Positions 1 to 10,827 of a stretch of DNA of 64,000 nt are shown here, in pieces. The notes under the pieces were generated by a model, which was not told the origin of the DNA, searched no databases, and worked only from the letters and a program-made list of their open reading frames with translations. Every line of letters begins with the position of its first letter. Positions within the stretch are counted from its first letter, which is position 1. Source of the DNA: Wenjunlia tyrosinilytica. Its GTDB lineage: Bacteria; Actinomycetota; Actinomycetes; Streptomycetales; Streptomycetaceae. The stretch lies in the NCBI RefSeq assembly GCF_014646055.1, contig NZ_BMMS01000008.1, positions 124,001 to 188,000 on the forward strand, given 5' to 3'. A program made the translations under genes and the position numbers.

Positions 1-469
1 CGGTCAGCTTCTCCCGGTCACGGATCATGTCCTCCACGGTCAGCCCGCCCACGATCGAGCGCAGATGCCCGGAGAAGACGTTGTGGACGCGCTCGGCCAT
101 GTGCTTCTGCTGGTCCAGGAAGCGCCGGGCCGCGTTGGCTATGGAGACGTAGTCGTCCCCGACCTTGAAGATCACGACTCCGCGCACCTTCACGGGGATG
201 CCCTGCTGGGTCACGCAGTCCACGGACAGCGCGGCCTCGTTGAGGTCGAGCGAGAGCTTGCGCACGACCTGCACCCCGGGCATGACGAGCGTTCCGCGAC
301 CGGTGACGATGCGGAAGTCCATCCCTTCCCCGAGACCGTCCGTGCGGTGCTTGGACCCGGAGATGACCAGGGCCTCGTTCGGCTCGGCCACCCGCCACAT
401 GAGTTTGAAGATGCCGATCAGGACCAAGACTGCGGCGAGGCCAGCCCCCGCCAGGACGCCGACAACCAT
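1..469 (-). CDS. SPFH/flotillin-like membrane protein, 3' end outside window
   Basis: Only the first 156 codons are visible; the frame stays open to the window edge. A hydrophobic N-terminal segment (about residues 2-22) is followed by the start of an SPFH/band-7 domain, recognisable from segments such as VAEPNEALVISG and the basic, Val-rich strands after it. Flotillins anchor in the inner face of the membrane and scaffold lipid microdomains, often with an NfeD-type partner; an NfeD-like mini-protein lies at 4370. The ATG at 469 is preferred over the ATG at 477 because GAAGGGGG lies 9-15 nt upstream and only this frame gives the SPFH match. It lies downstream of thiC on the same strand, but a hairpin in the 360-bp gap suggests separate transcription. 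Full length and C-terminal coiled coil cannot be judged. Confidence 0.85.
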   Translation of the reverse strand, partial: MVVGVLAGAGLAAVLVLIGIFKLMWRVAEPNEALVISGSKHRTDGLGEGMDFRIVTGRGTLVMPGVQVVRKLSLDLNEAALSVDCVTQQGIPVKVRGVVIFKVGDDYVSIANAARRFLDQQKHMAERVHNVFSGHLRSIVGGLTVEDMIRDREKLT

Positions 470-734
470 CGGCTCATGCCCCCTTCACGGCCTCCTCCGC
501 GCGCCCGCCGGACGCGGGCCGGGCGAGGCCTACGCACGTGAGTGTCCGCCGGGGGAGGCGGGAGGTGAAGGACCGGGCGGGTTCTGGCGAGGTACTGGTG
601 CAGTGCTGGGCCGAAACAATGACGGGCCAAGGAGTTTGAGGCACGGTCAGGTGTTCGAGGAGTGCTCGGCACAGGGCCTTCGGCGAGGTGGGCGAGCCGG
701 GCGAGGCGGGGGCCGGCCGGGGGAGCCGGGGCGG

Positions 735-771
735 CCGGAACGCCACCCACCGCCTCACGGCGGCGTTCCGG
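735..771 (-). terminator. Probable terminator downstream of thiC
   Basis: A 10-bp perfect inverted repeat (CCGGAACGCC at 735-744, GGCGTTCCGG at 762-771) lies about 60 bp past the thiC stop. It has no U-tract, as is usual in Streptomyces. The rest of the 470-829 gap holds only the 22-bp repeats described separately and the flotillin gene leader. Confidence 0.5.
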
Positions 772-820
772 TGGCCTTCCGGCGGCGCTCCGGTGGCTTC
801 CCGGCGGCGTTCCGGCCGGC
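759..820. repeat. Degenerate 22-bp tandem repeat, 2.8 copies
   Basis: Units start at 759, 781 and 803 and share GGCGGCG(T/C)TCCGGTGGC. The first unit also forms the right arm of the thiC terminator hairpin, so the array may have grown from it. It is non-coding as far as I can see. Confidence 0.6.
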
Positions 821-829
821 GCCCCCGTG

Positions 830-2762
<1,933 letters not shown>

Positions 2763-2864
2763 TTCTTGCAAAGGCGCCCCAAAACTAGCGGGTCGCTTGG
2801 CGAGGGCGCCAGGGGGCCCGATGATCGGACAGGACTCGAGCGGGAGCCGGAGAGGAGCCACGAC

Positions 2865-4346
2865 GTGGGCGACCAGGGACATCCAGGTCATGACGGGCAT
2901 CCGCACACCGGCTCGCCGGCGTCCGGGGTGGGGCTCGCCGGGCACTCCCACTCCCACGGCCAGGGCCAGGGGCGCGGCCACGGCCAGGGGCACGGGCACG
3001 GGCACGCCCACGGTCCGGCGGAACCCGTCTCCACGCATCTGCGCAAGGTGATCGCCGCCGTGCTGATCCCGTTCGCCGCGGCGGTCGTGGCGGGGCTGAT
3101 CGTGCTGTGGCCCGGCGGGGCGCCTGCGCATCCGCACACCGGGGTGGGGTTCGACCAGGAGACGCAGTCGGGCCGGGTCGTCACGGTGGAGGAGAAGCCC
3201 TGCCAGGAGCTGGGCGCCGGAACGGGGAGCGAACAGCAGGGGGCCACCCCCGGGCAGACCCCCGGCCCCTCGCCGACGTCGAAGGCGGACTCCGGCACCT
3301 GCGTGCGTGCCACGATCAAGGTGACCTCGGGCAAGGACAGGGGCCGCACGTTCACCGAGATCGTCCGCCCCGACCAGCTGCGTCGCTACCACGAGGGCCA
3401 GGGCGTCGTCCTGGCCTACGCCCCCAAGGCCCCCAAGGAGCTCCAGTACTCGGTCGGCGACGTCGAGCGCGGCTTCCCCACGGCACTTCTGGCGGGGATC
3501 TTCGCACTCGCCGTGATCGTCGTCGGCCGGTGGCGCGGCGTCATGGCGCTGGTGGCGCTGGCGATCAGCTTCCTGGTCCTGACGATGTTCATCCTCCCGG
3601 CGATCCTCCATGGCTCCGACCCGCTGGTCGTCGCCGTCGTCGGTGGCAGCGCGATCATGCTCGTCGCGCTCTACCTGTGCCACGGCCTGTCGGCGCGAAC
3701 GTCCGTGGCGGTACTGGGCACGCTGATCTCGCTCCTGCTGATCGGCCTGCTCGGGTCGTGGTTCATCGACTGGGCGCGTCTGACCGGCAACACCTCCGAC
3801 GAGACCGGCCTGGTGCACGCCCTCTATCCGGGGATCGAGATCCAGGGCCTTCTGCTGGCGGGTGTGATCATCGGTTCGCTCGGTGTCCTCGACGATGTGA
3901 CGGTCACCCAGACCTCGGCCGTGTGGGAGCTCAAGGCGGCCAACCCCGCCATGTCCGCCCGTCAGCTCTACCTCGCCGGCATCCGGATCGGGCGCGACCA
4001 CATCGCCTCCACGGTCAATACGCTCGTGCTGGCCTACGCGGGCGCCGCCCTCCCCCTGCTCCTGCTGTTCTCGATCGCCCGCAGCGGTGTGGCAACGGTC
4101 GCCACCAGTGAGATCGTGGCGGAGGAGATCGTGCGGACCCTGGTCGGCAGCATCGGCCTGGTGGCGTCGGTGCCGGTGACGACGGCGCTCGCCGCGCTGC
4201 TGGCCGCCGCCGACAAGGGCGGTGGCACCGGTGGTGGGGGCAGGGAGAGTGGGGGCAGGGCCGGCGGGGGCAGGGACGGGGGCAAGGGGGCCGCCACCGG
4301 GCCCGTCCGGCGGGGCGGGGGCGGGCGGCGGCGTCGCACGCAATGA
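2865..4346 (+). CDS. YibE/F family membrane protein
   Basis: A polytopic membrane protein of the YibE/F family, whose transport substrate is not established. From the GTG at 2865 it has 493 residues: a His/Gly-rich cytoplasmic N-terminus (about residues 10-50, repeated GH and HS pairs), one membrane segment, an extracytoplasmic loop of about 110 residues with two Cys, then a block of six to seven hydrophobic helices carrying the family-typical DDVTVTQ and TLVLAYAGAALPLLLL segments. The C-terminal 50 residues are Gly/Arg-rich. An upstream in-frame ATG at 2766 is rejected because it abuts the thiC riboswitch; the GTG has AGAGGAG 9-15 nt upstream. The His-rich tail suggests metal contact, but that is inference. 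It is divergent from thiC. Confidence 0.85.
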   Translation: MGDQGHPGHDGHPHTGSPASGVGLAGHSHSHGQGQGRGHGQGHGHGHAHGPAEPVSTHLRKVIAAVLIPFAAAVVAGLIVLWPGGAPAHPHTGVGFDQETQSGRVVTVEEKPCQELGAGTGSEQQGATPGQTPGPSPTSKADSGTCVRATIKVTSGKDRGRTFTEIVRPDQLRRYHEGQGVVLAYAPKAPKELQYSVGDVERGFPTALLAGIFALAVIVVGRWRGVMALVALAISFLVLTMFILPAILHGSDPLVVAVVGGSAIMLVALYLCHGLSARTSVAVLGTLISLLLIGLLGSWFIDWARLTGNTSDETGLVHALYPGIEIQGLLLAGVIIGSLGVLDDVTVTQTSAVWELKAANPAMSARQLYLAGIRIGRDHIASTVNTLVLAYAGAALPLLLLFSIARSGVATVATSEIVAEEIVRTLVGSIGLVASVPVTTALAALLAAADKGGGTGGGGRESGGRAGGGRDGGKGAATGPVRRGGGGRRRRTQ

Positions 4347-4357
4347 GTGTCGTCGGT

Positions 4358-4363
4358 TAGCCT
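4358..4363 (+). promoter_or_regulatory. -10 hexamer TAGCCT, leaderless start of the NfeD-like gene
   Basis: TAGCCT fits the TAnnnT -10 pattern and ends 6 nt before the ATG at 4370; no Shine-Dalgarno sequence lies between. This predicts transcription starting at the A of the start codon. Confidence 0.5.
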
Positions 4364-4369
4364 CCGCAC

Positions 4370-4570
4370 ATGGTGGGCAGTGAGGGGCGGGTCACCGGAA
4401 CGGTGGGTCCCGGCCTCGTGGGCGAGGTCATGGTCTCGGTGCGCGGTGGGGCGGAGGCCTTCCTGGCGTACCCGGTGACCCCGGGCGAACGGATCGACGT
4501 GGGCACGCTCATCGTCGTCGTGGAGTACCAGCCGCCGAGGACGGTGTATGTGACGCAGGCCCTCGCGTAA
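4370..4570 (+). CDS. NfeD-like OB-fold mini-protein
   Basis: A 66-residue protein that looks like the isolated C-terminal OB domain of NfeD: alternating Gly and beta-branched residues, a central GERIDVGTLIVVV strand-turn-strand and a final VYVTQ. NfeD proteins partner with flotillins, usually next to them; here the flotillin gene is 4 kb away on the other strand with thiC and yibEF between, so a partnership is inference. No transmembrane anchor is encoded, unlike full NfeD. The ATG lacks a ribosome-binding site but has a -10 hexamer 6 nt upstream. The following 4571-4996 stretch holds only short GC-rich frames without plausible starts and no motif I can name. Confidence 0.6.
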   Translation: MVGSEGRVTGTVGPGLVGEVMVSVRGGAEAFLAYPVTPGERIDVGTLIVVVEYQPPRTVYVTQALA

Positions 4571-4996
4571 CGCCGTCGCGTAACGCTCTGGGGTGAGCAC
4601 CTTGCGTCAGCGCCCTCGGGTGATCGGGTGGTCGGGTGAGTGCCTGGGACGCCTCAGCGGCCGAGTCCCAACACGCCGCCGCCTCCTGGCCGTTGGCCGT
4701 CGCCCCGTTGGCCGCCTTCGCCCGCTGCTCGTCGCCCGGCTGCCGCTGTCCCGCGGGCCGCCGCACCGCGCTCGTCAGCGCGGGCAGGCCGCGTCAGCAT
4801 GGAGGCGGGCGCGGTGTACGCCGATGGGGTGATGGCCCGGCCCTGAGGCAGGGCTGAACGGGTGATACCGGCGAGGGGCCGCAACCGAGGACGGCGGGGA
4901 CCAGTCAAACCCCATGTCCGGCCATGTCCGGCGGTCAACCGACCCCGGGCGGCGGACAACGGTCGACCGACCGACGACCATCGAGAGGGGATCGCC

Positions 4997-5470
4997 GTGA
5001 CCGCCACCACCGATGAGCACCGGCTGATGTTGCATGTCGCGCTGACCAGGACGGGTGTGCCTCCGGCCCCGGGCGATCTGGGGGCGATCCGTCAGCTCGC
5101 CGAGATGGACGAGGCAGCGGTCGGCGCCGTGGTGCGCTGGCTCCAGCATGCCGCGCACTCCGCGACGAGCACCCAGACGAGCGGTCCGGCCTACGGGCAT
5201 GTCGCCTCGGCGTACGGCCACACCCCGGCGGCCGGCACGTCCTATGCCCATACCCCCGCGGCCGGTACGCCGTACCTCCACACCCCGGCTCCCCATACCC
5301 CGGCTCTCCATACCCCGCCGACGGGCACGGCGTGCCGCCAGGGCCCCGCCGCCGGCGCTCACTCTCAGGTGCCCGGACACCCTCACGCGGCCGGGCACGC
5401 TCAGGCGACCGGGCCCCGTCCCGCCCCGAATCCCAAGGACATCGTGGATCCGCGACTGTTGAGCTGGTAA
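4997..5470 (+). CDS. Hypothetical Pro/His-repeat protein
   Basis: I do not recognise a family. The 157-residue product starts with about 55 ordered-looking residues (VALTRTGVPPAPGDLGAI onward, predicted helical) followed by a low-complexity region built from repeats of the type HTPAAGTPY and HTPAPHTPAL (about residues 65-120), and ends in a short conserved-looking tail, DIVDPRLLSW. The GTG at 4997 is preferred to the frame opening at 4862 because GAGAGGGG sits 7-14 nt upstream. It has no signal peptide or membrane segment. It converges with the membrane gene at 5546 across a 75-bp gap. The terminal motif and the helical head are the parts most likely to be functional. Confidence 0.6.
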   Translation: MTATTDEHRLMLHVALTRTGVPPAPGDLGAIRQLAEMDEAAVGAVVRWLQHAAHSATSTQTSGPAYGHVASAYGHTPAAGTSYAHTPAAGTPYLHTPAPHTPALHTPPTGTACRQGPAAGAHSQVPGHPHAAGHAQATGPRPAPNPKDIVDPRLLSW

Positions 5471-5545
5471 TCGGAGCTGTTTTCGCCCGGCGGTCATTTG
5501 CATTTCGGTATGTGCCTCCGGCAATCACGCATCCGGAAATGCGGG

Positions 5546-6424
5546 TTATGCGCGGTCCGCTCCCGGGTGGTCGGGGGACCCCGTGTCGAAGTCCGGGCTG
5601 GAGAAGTCGGGACTGGAGTAGTCCGGACTCGAGAACTCCGGGCCGCGGCGCGGGGTGCTCGGGTCGTCGGGGTTGGGACTGGAGAAGCCGGGCCGTGAGT
5701 AGCCGAGCGGCGGAGTCCGGCGGACGGTCTCCGCCGCACCGTGGGGTGCGGGCAGCTCACCCGCCGCGCTCGCCGCGAGGACCTGGTGGAGGTAAGGGCG
5801 CACGCCCCGCTCCAGCAGGGCCCGGCGCCACGCGTCACGGGCGGCCGCCACCTCGGGGGAGCGCATGACGCGTACGCTCTCCGCGTCCGCCGCGGGGTTG
5901 TGGATGGCCGTGAGCAGGAGCGCGACCATTCCGACGACGATCCCCGCGGCCGCTATGGCCGCGAAGAGCCAGCCCGCGCCGCGCAGGGGCCGGGCGATCG
6001 CCGGATCGGGGTCCATGAGCTCCAGCGCGTAGCCGGTGACGAGGAAGATGACGGCGGCCGTCCCGGCGAGTATCGGCGTCAGCACGGCCACGACGGACAG
6101 CAGGCCGGCGCCCGACGTACCGGCGGCGGCCTCGCCCGACGTGCCCGGCTCCACGGTCTCGTCGGGGCCCGTGTCCCGGTGCGTGACACCGGCCGTGGCC
6201 TCTCTGACCTGCTCGCGGATCTTCAGGTACTGCTGGTACTCGGCGGCGGCGCACGCGGCGATGGTGGACGTCGCCCCGAGTGCCAGGGTGCGCAGTTGTT
6301 CGGAGTTCAGATGTGTGGCGGAGCTCGAGAGTGCCAGACGAGTGTCCTCGTCGTGCAGGGCCTCGTCGAGGACCCTCTCGAACTCCGGTCGGTCCTCGCT
6401 CTGCAGGTGCGGAGCGCTGTTCAT
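5546..6424 (-). CDS. Two-TM membrane protein with SSPDF repeats
   Basis: A 292-residue hypothetical membrane protein. The N-terminal 95 residues are acidic and helical and would be cytoplasmic. Two hydrophobic segments follow (about 107-128 and 150-172, the second containing AAIAAAGIVVGMVALLL), then a helical stretch and a disordered C-terminus with four close copies of F/YSSPD. The start is set at the ATG at 6424 rather than the ATG at 6430, because GGGGGA directly abuts the first ATG and is correctly spaced only for the second. Function unknown; no enzymatic motif is visible. The 174-bp gap upstream presumably contains its promoter. Confidence 0.65.
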   Translation of the reverse strand: MNSAPHLQSEDRPEFERVLDEALHDEDTRLALSSSATHLNSEQLRTLALGATSTIAACAAAEYQQYLKIREQVREATAGVTHRDTGPDETVEPGTSGEAAAGTSGAGLLSVVAVLTPILAGTAAVIFLVTGYALELMDPDPAIARPLRGAGWLFAAIAAAGIVVGMVALLLTAIHNPAADAESVRVMRSPEVAAARDAWRRALLERGVRPYLHQVLAASAAGELPAPHGAAETVRRTPPLGYSRPGFSSPNPDDPSTPRRGPEFSSPDYSSPDFSSPDFDTGSPDHPGADRA

Positions 6425-6604
6425 GTACATCCCCCGATGCTCCGTTTCCCGGGGCTTTGCCGATGCAGGGCTCTGCGGAACCCCGGTGGGGTCGGCTCGG
6501 CGGGCGGATGGAGTGGAGAGCCTGGACAGATGCCTTGATGGTAAAGCCGGGAGGTGACGAGGTGACAGAGTGTTTCCAGAATTTGGCCGTTCGCCTTCCC
6601 CGCG

Positions 6605-7855
6605 TCAGCCTCTCAGTGGCAATTGCGCGACGAGAAGTCGGCCGTCCATTGTCACGCCTCCGTCCATCGCGACGGCCAGGTCATCGGCGTAGATGTGCGG
6701 CCCGGCGACCACGGGAGCGCCGTCCCCGTCGCCGTTCTCGGAGCCGACCTCGCCGAGGAGGTAGGGAATCGGGCTGTGGCCGTGCACGACACGGTGTCCT
6801 CCGTAGGTGGCCAGCAGCTCCCGGACGGCGGTGGGGCCGGAGTCGCCGCGGAAGGCGAACCGCTTGGTGAACTTGCGGAACAGCTCCCAGCACTCGTCCG
6901 CGTCCGCCCGCTGGAGGACCTCGTGGACGGTGTCGTTGACGGCTTCGATGGACTCGCCGTACTCGAGGTAGGCGGTGGTGTCGGAGTGCAGCAGCAGATG
7001 GTCGTCCTCGAGGTGGGCCGCGTCCAGGCGGGTCATCCAGGCGATGTGGTGGTCCTCCAGGCGCTCCATGTCGCTCGGCTGGCCGCCGTTGAGCCGCCAG
7101 GCGGCGAGGAACGAGGCCGTGCCCGCACCGGAGTTGACCGGGGTGTCCCCGAACCGCTTGGCGCCCAGCAGGAGGAGTTCGTGGTTGCCCATGAGCGCCT
7201 TGGCGTAGCCGCCGACGGAGGCGGCCTCGGCCGACAGCTGCATCACCAGGTCGAGGACGCCGACGCCGTCGGGCCCCCGGTCGGTGAAGTCGCCGAGGAA
7301 CCACAGTCTGGCGTTGCCGCCCGACCAGTGCCCGTCCGCGTCGACCAGGCCGGTGGCGTAGAGGGCGGAGCGCAGTTCGTCGAGGTAGCCGTGGACGTCG
7401 CCGACGACGAACAGCGGCCCCGGCCGTCCCGTCGTCGGCACCGCGGCCTCCGGTACGGGGGTCAGCCGCATGGTCGGCGTCTCCTGGCGCTGTATCAGCG
7501 CGGGGTCCAGCGGCAGATTGGGCTCGGTGGGGGTGTAGGGCACGGAGGGCGCGGGCGCGGACGGGGGGGCGGGGGCCGGCGGAGCCGTGGGCGTGGGGGC
7601 GGACGGTGCCATGGGGGCGGGCGGCGCCGCGTGGCCCGGGGACGTTCCCGGGCCACGCGGCGCCACGGGAACGTGCCCGTGCGGTACATCGGTGGGCGTG
7701 GCCGCCGTGGGGGGAGGCCAGCTCACTGCTGTCCGGACAACGGGTCCTGGACCGGCCCCCTGAGTCATCGACCCCTCCACCCTCGCGCCGCGGTGCGCAC
7801 CGGGTGATCCACGCCCGTCGACTGTCGTGGTCAGAGGTGGCTCCACCGGTGTCAT
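6605..7855 (-). CDS. Calcineurin-like metallophosphoesterase
   Basis: A 416-residue protein with a Ser/Thr-phosphatase-type catalytic domain: GDVHG (about 152-156), GDFTDRG, GNHE and a late GGHRVVHGHSP box supply the two-metal ligands in the standard order. Substrate is unknown; relatives remove phosphate from proteins, nucleotides or polyphosphates. The first 150 residues are Pro/Ala-rich and disordered, and their DNA contains a perfect 18-bp inverted repeat at 7623-7664. The ATG at 7855 is chosen because a TATGAT -10 hexamer ends 6 nt upstream, predicting a leaderless mRNA; the longer frame to 7927 would start upstream of that promoter. A shorter form starting at the ATG just before the catalytic domain is possible. 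Confidence 0.88.
   Translation of the reverse strand: MTPVEPPLTTTVDGRGSPGAHRGARVEGSMTQGAGPGPVVRTAVSWPPPTAATPTDVPHGHVPVAPRGPGTSPGHAAPPAPMAPSAPTPTAPPAPAPPSAPAPSVPYTPTEPNLPLDPALIQRQETPTMRLTPVPEAAVPTTGRPGPLFVVGDVHGYLDELRSALYATGLVDADGHWSGGNARLWFLGDFTDRGPDGVGVLDLVMQLSAEAASVGGYAKALMGNHELLLLGAKRFGDTPVNSGAGTASFLAAWRLNGGQPSDMERLEDHHIAWMTRLDAAHLEDDHLLLHSDTTAYLEYGESIEAVNDTVHEVLQRADADECWELFRKFTKRFAFRGDSGPTAVRELLATYGGHRVVHGHSPIPYLLGEVGSENGDGDGAPVVAGPHIYADDLAVAMDGGVTMDGRLLVAQLPLRG
7623..7664. repeat. Perfect 18-bp inverted repeat inside the metallophosphoesterase gene
   Basis: The arms are at 7623-7640 and 7647-7664, separated by a 6-nt loop (GACGTT). The left arm is GGCGCCGCGTGGCCCGGG. It lies within the Pro/Ala-rich N-terminal coding region, about 190-230 nt after the predicted transcript start, and would form a very stable hairpin in the mRNA. 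Confidence 0.8.
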
Positions 7856-7861
7856 TCGCCC

Positions 7862-7867
7862 ATCATA
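7862..7867 (-). promoter_or_regulatory. -10 hexamer TATGAT, leaderless start of the metallophosphoesterase
   Basis: TATGAT (minus strand) ends 6 nt before the ATG at 7855, the same spacing as at several other genes here; no ribosome-binding site intervenes. Confidence 0.55.
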
Positions 7868-7990
7868 GGAATGACGCTGTTCGGTTGTGACGCACCTGGG
7901 GTCCGTCAATCGGGGCGCTGCCGACAATCGTGGCGAAATTTGTCGTGGGATGTGTGTGTTGGCGTGTCTTCACGAGGTGTTTCAGTGGTT

Positions 7991-8013
7991 CCCGCGGCCG
8001 GTTCGGCCGCGGG
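7991..8013 (-). terminator. Terminator of the LacI-type gene
   Basis: Perfect 10-bp stem CCCGCGGCCG / CGGCCGCGGG with a 3-nt loop, starting about 12 bp past the LacI-type stop codon. It separates that gene from the metallophosphoesterase promoter. Confidence 0.65.
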
Positions 8014-8024
8014 TTCCGAACCGT

Positions 8025-9122
8025 TCAGCCGGCGCCGGGGGATCTCGGCGGGCTGACCTTAGTCCGGGGCGGGCGACGCTGTGAGGACGTTCGCACGATC
8101 AGGTCGGTCGGCATCACCTGCTGGACGGGCTGGGTGCCGCCCACTCCCTCGATGGCGTCGATGAGGAGCTGGACGACGGCGGTGCCGATGCGGCCGGGCT
8201 TGAGGGACAGCGTGGTGATCGGGGGCTCGGTGGTGGCGTAGACGTCGCTCTCGCTGCAGCATACGAGCAGGAGGTCCTCCGGCACCCGCAGGCCGTACCG
8301 GCGGGCGGCGGCGAGCAGATCGGTGCCATTGGGGTCGAAGAGCCCGTAGACGGCGTCCGGCCGGTCGGGCCGGGCGAGTAAGCGGTCGGCGGCCACGGCG
8401 CCGGCGCACGGGTCGTGTGCCGGGTAGGACTCGTAGACCGGTTCCTGGCCGACGCGTTCGCACCAGGAGAGGTAGGCGGTGGTGGACAGGCGGGTGTATG
8501 TGTCGGTGCTCGTACCGGTGAGCAGGCCGATGCGGCGGGCGCCTGCGTCGGCGAGGTGGTCGAGGATGCCCAGGACGGCGGCCTCGTGGTCGTTGTCGAC
8601 CCAGGCGTGCACCGGGCAGTTGCCGGGGCGGCCGTCGCTGACGACGGGGACGCCCTGGCGGGCCAGCTCGGCGACGACGGGGTCGTGGTCGGAGGGGTCG
8701 ATGACTACGGTGCCGTCGAGTGCCACATTGCTCCACACGTCGTGCCGTGAGGAGGCGGGCAGGATGACCAGCGCGTAGCCCCGGGCGAGCGCGGCCGACG
8801 TGGCGGCGCGTGCCATCTCCGCGAAGTAGGCGAATTCGGTAAAGGTGAACGGTTCTTCGCCGTACGTCGTCACCGTGAGGCCGATGAGGCCCGACCTCCC
8901 GGTGCGGAGGGTGCGCGCGGCTGCGGAAGGGCGGTAGCCCAGCCGGTCGGCGACCTCGCGGACATGGCGACGGGTGGCTTCAGGAAGGCGGCCCTTGCCG
9001 TTGAGCGCGTCGGAGACAGTGGTGATCGAGACTCCGGCCGCCGCGGCGACGTCCCGAATACCCGCCCGCTCCAGCCGTCGGCCCGATGGCCGACTCGCCT
9101 GGTGGTTGCCTGCTGCTGTCAT
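8025..9122 (-). CDS. LacI-family transcriptional regulator
   Basis: A 365-residue LacI/GalR-type repressor. The N-terminal helix-turn-helix (about 22-41, IRDVAAAAGVSITTVSDAL) and hinge are followed by a periplasmic-binding-protein-like sensor domain with the usual GLTVT opening, VPVVSDGRP and IGLLTGTS segments. The ligand is probably a sugar or related metabolite, but no sugar-utilisation genes are adjacent, so targets lie elsewhere. The ATG at 9122 is chosen over the frame extending to 9212 because the extra 30 residues are unlike the family and a TACTAT -10-like hexamer sits 9 nt upstream. It diverges from hisC across 320 bp that must hold both promoters. Confidence 0.9.
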   Translation of the reverse strand: MTAAGNHQASRPSGRRLERAGIRDVAAAAGVSITTVSDALNGKGRLPEATRRHVREVADRLGYRPSAAARTLRTGRSGLIGLTVTTYGEEPFTFTEFAYFAEMARAATSAALARGYALVILPASSRHDVWSNVALDGTVVIDPSDHDPVVAELARQGVPVVSDGRPGNCPVHAWVDNDHEAAVLGILDHLADAGARRIGLLTGTSTDTYTRLSTTAYLSWCERVGQEPVYESYPAHDPCAGAVAADRLLARPDRPDAVYGLFDPNGTDLLAAARRYGLRVPEDLLLVCCSESDVYATTEPPITTLSLKPGRIGTAVVQLLIDAIEGVGGTQPVQQVMPTDLIVRTSSQRRPPRTKVSPPRSPGAG

Positions 9123-9444
9123 GGCGAGCCGATAGTAGGGCTCCGGCCGGTTGGACGCGGGATGGGGCTTAAGGGGGGATGGAGATAGGTTTCTGCAAGG
9201 TGATCGGACCACTCTGGCCTTCTCTCCAGTGGTAGATCCGGCTCAAAGATCGATGGTTCGTTCTCCAACTGTCGGATTGGCGGGTGAGAACACAAGGTCT
9301 CGGATCGGTATCAACTCACCTGTACGAGTGATGCGCGCCACAGCGCGCGCCACCAGCGTGCGCTGTGGCATAGAGCACCTGTCCAGCCATGCGCGCCCCT
9401 CATAGGCTGGTCACAGCAGAGCCGCGACGAGGAGGCACGCGACA

Positions 9445-10530
9445 GTGAGTGAGCAACAGCCCAGGCTGCGCCAGGCGCTCGACGGAATCCCGACCTACAA
9501 GCCGGGCCGTCCCGCCGCCCCAGGTCCGGACGGCGCGCCGGCCTACAAGCTGTCGTCCAACGAGAACCCGTACCCGCCGCTGCCCGGCGTCCTGGAGAAG
9601 GCCGTCGCCTCGGCCGGGACGATGCACCGCTACCCGGACATGGTCTGCGCCGAGCTCGTCGCCGAGCTGGCGGAGCACTTCGGCGTCCCGGCGGAGCACA
9701 TCGCGACCGGCACAGGCTCCGTGGGTGTGGCACAGCAGCTCGTCCAGTCCACGGCGGACCCGGGAGACGAGGTGATCTACGCCTGGCGCTCCTTCGAGGC
9801 GTACCCGATCATCACGCAGATCTCCGGCGCCAGGTCGGTCAAGGTGCCGCTGACCGCCACCGAGGAGCACGACCTCGACGCGATGGCGGGCGCCATCACC
9901 GACCGGACCCGGCTGATCTTCGTCTGCAACCCGAACAACCCCACCGGTGTCGGCATCCGCCGGGCCGAGCTGGAGCACTTCCTCGACCGGGTGCCCGGCG
10001 AAGTGCTGGTGGTGCTGGACGAGGCGTACAAGGAGTTCGTGCGCGACCCGGAGCTGCCGGACGGGCTCGAGATCTACCGCGACCGGCCCAACGTGTGCGT
10101 GCTGCGGACCTTCTCCAAGGCGTACGGGCTCGCCGGGCTGCGGGTCGGCTTCGCGGTGGCGCACGAGCCGGTGGCGGCGGCGCTGCGCAAGACGGCGGTG
10201 CCGTTCGGGGTGAGCCAGGTGGCGCAGGACGCGGCCGTGGCCTCGCTGAGGGCGGAGGAGGCGCTGCTGGTGCGCGTCGAGTCGCTGGTCGCCGAGCGGG
10301 GACGGGTGCGCGAGGGGCTGCTGGCGCAGGGGTGGACGGTGGTCCCGAGCGAGGCCAACTTCGTCTGGCTCCGGCTGGGGGACCGCGCCCTGGACTTCGC
10401 GGCGGCCTGTGAGAAGGCGGGCGTGATCGTGCGGCCGTTCGCGGGCGAGGGCGTGCGTGTGACGATAGGCGAGCCCGAGGCGAACGACGTCGTGCTCAGG
10501 GTCGCGGAGGCATTCCGCAAGGAGCTGTAG
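9445..10530 (+). CDS. hisC: Histidinol-phosphate aminotransferase
   Basis: A PLP-dependent class I/II aminotransferase of 361 residues that converts imidazole-acetol phosphate to histidinol phosphate in histidine synthesis. Visible family marks are [12 protein letters not shown] near the N-terminus, NPNNPTG (about 157-163), DEAYKEF and the PLP-lysine motif [12 protein letters not shown] (about 220-231), and a conserved C-terminal RPF. The GTG at 9445 has GAGGAGG 11 nt upstream. The gene stands alone, away from the main his operon, as an orphan paralogue; it could also serve as a phenylalanine aminotransferase, which sequence alone does not settle. A strong hairpin ends the transcript. Confidence 0.92.
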   Translation: MSEQQPRLRQALDGIPTYKPGRPAAPGPDGAPAYKLSSNENPYPPLPGVLEKAVASAGTMHRYPDMVCAELVAELAEHFGVPAEHIATGTGSVGVAQQLVQSTADPGDEVIYAWRSFEAYPIITQISGARSVKVPLTATEEHDLDAMAGAITDRTRLIFVCNPNNPTGVGIRRAELEHFLDRVPGEVLVVLDEAYKEFVRDPELPDGLEIYRDRPNVCVLRTFSKAYGLAGLRVGFAVAHEPVAAALRKTAVPFGVSQVAQDAAVASLRAEEALLVRVESLVAERGRVREGLLAQGWTVVPSEANFVWLRLGDRALDFAAACEKAGVIVRPFAGEGVRVTIGEPEANDVVLRVAEAFRKEL

Positions 10531-10566
10531 GAGCGAGCCGCAGCGGCTTCGGCGGCTGTGGTGGGC

Positions 10567-10606
10567 AGCGCTCTGCCGGGGTCTTGTGGGACCTCGGCAG
10601 AGCGCT
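10567..10606 (+). terminator. Terminator of hisC
   Basis: A 17-bp inverted repeat with one mismatch (AGCGCTCTGCCGGGGTC and its partner) around a 6-nt loop, 37 bp past the hisC stop. It insulates hisC from the cyd promoter. Confidence 0.8.
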
Positions 10607-10716
10607 TTCCCATGTCCGGGCAGGTGCGGAGGCAGGGGGCGGGCCCGTGGCGACCGCCGGTCGGGACCGACGGGGACCCCCCTTTCGCGGCTGTCGAGCC
10701 CCTGTGCGATGATGCT

Positions 10717-10732
10717 TGTGAAAGCGTTCACA
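10717..10732 (+). promoter_or_regulatory. Rex operator (ROP site) upstream of cydABDC
   Basis: TGTGAAAGCGTTCACA is a 16-bp palindrome matching the Rex binding site known upstream of cydA in Streptomyces. Rex is the NADH/NAD+-sensing repressor that lifts when oxygen becomes limiting. A further TTCACAA half-site follows at 10733. The site lies 96 bp upstream of the cydA start. The rex gene itself is not in the window. Confidence 0.85.
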
Positions 10733-10827
10733 TTCACAAGCTCGGGTGACGCGTCGTGCCGATCGGGGCGAGTGAGAGTGAAGGCGGCGAACTGGTTCTT
10801 TCTGCGCAAACGTAAGGAGGGCGTCCC

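Noticed and set aside
4593-4857. Several overlapping small plus-strand frames
   Set aside because: No ribosome-binding site or promoter, compositionally random, and the frames compete for the same DNA.
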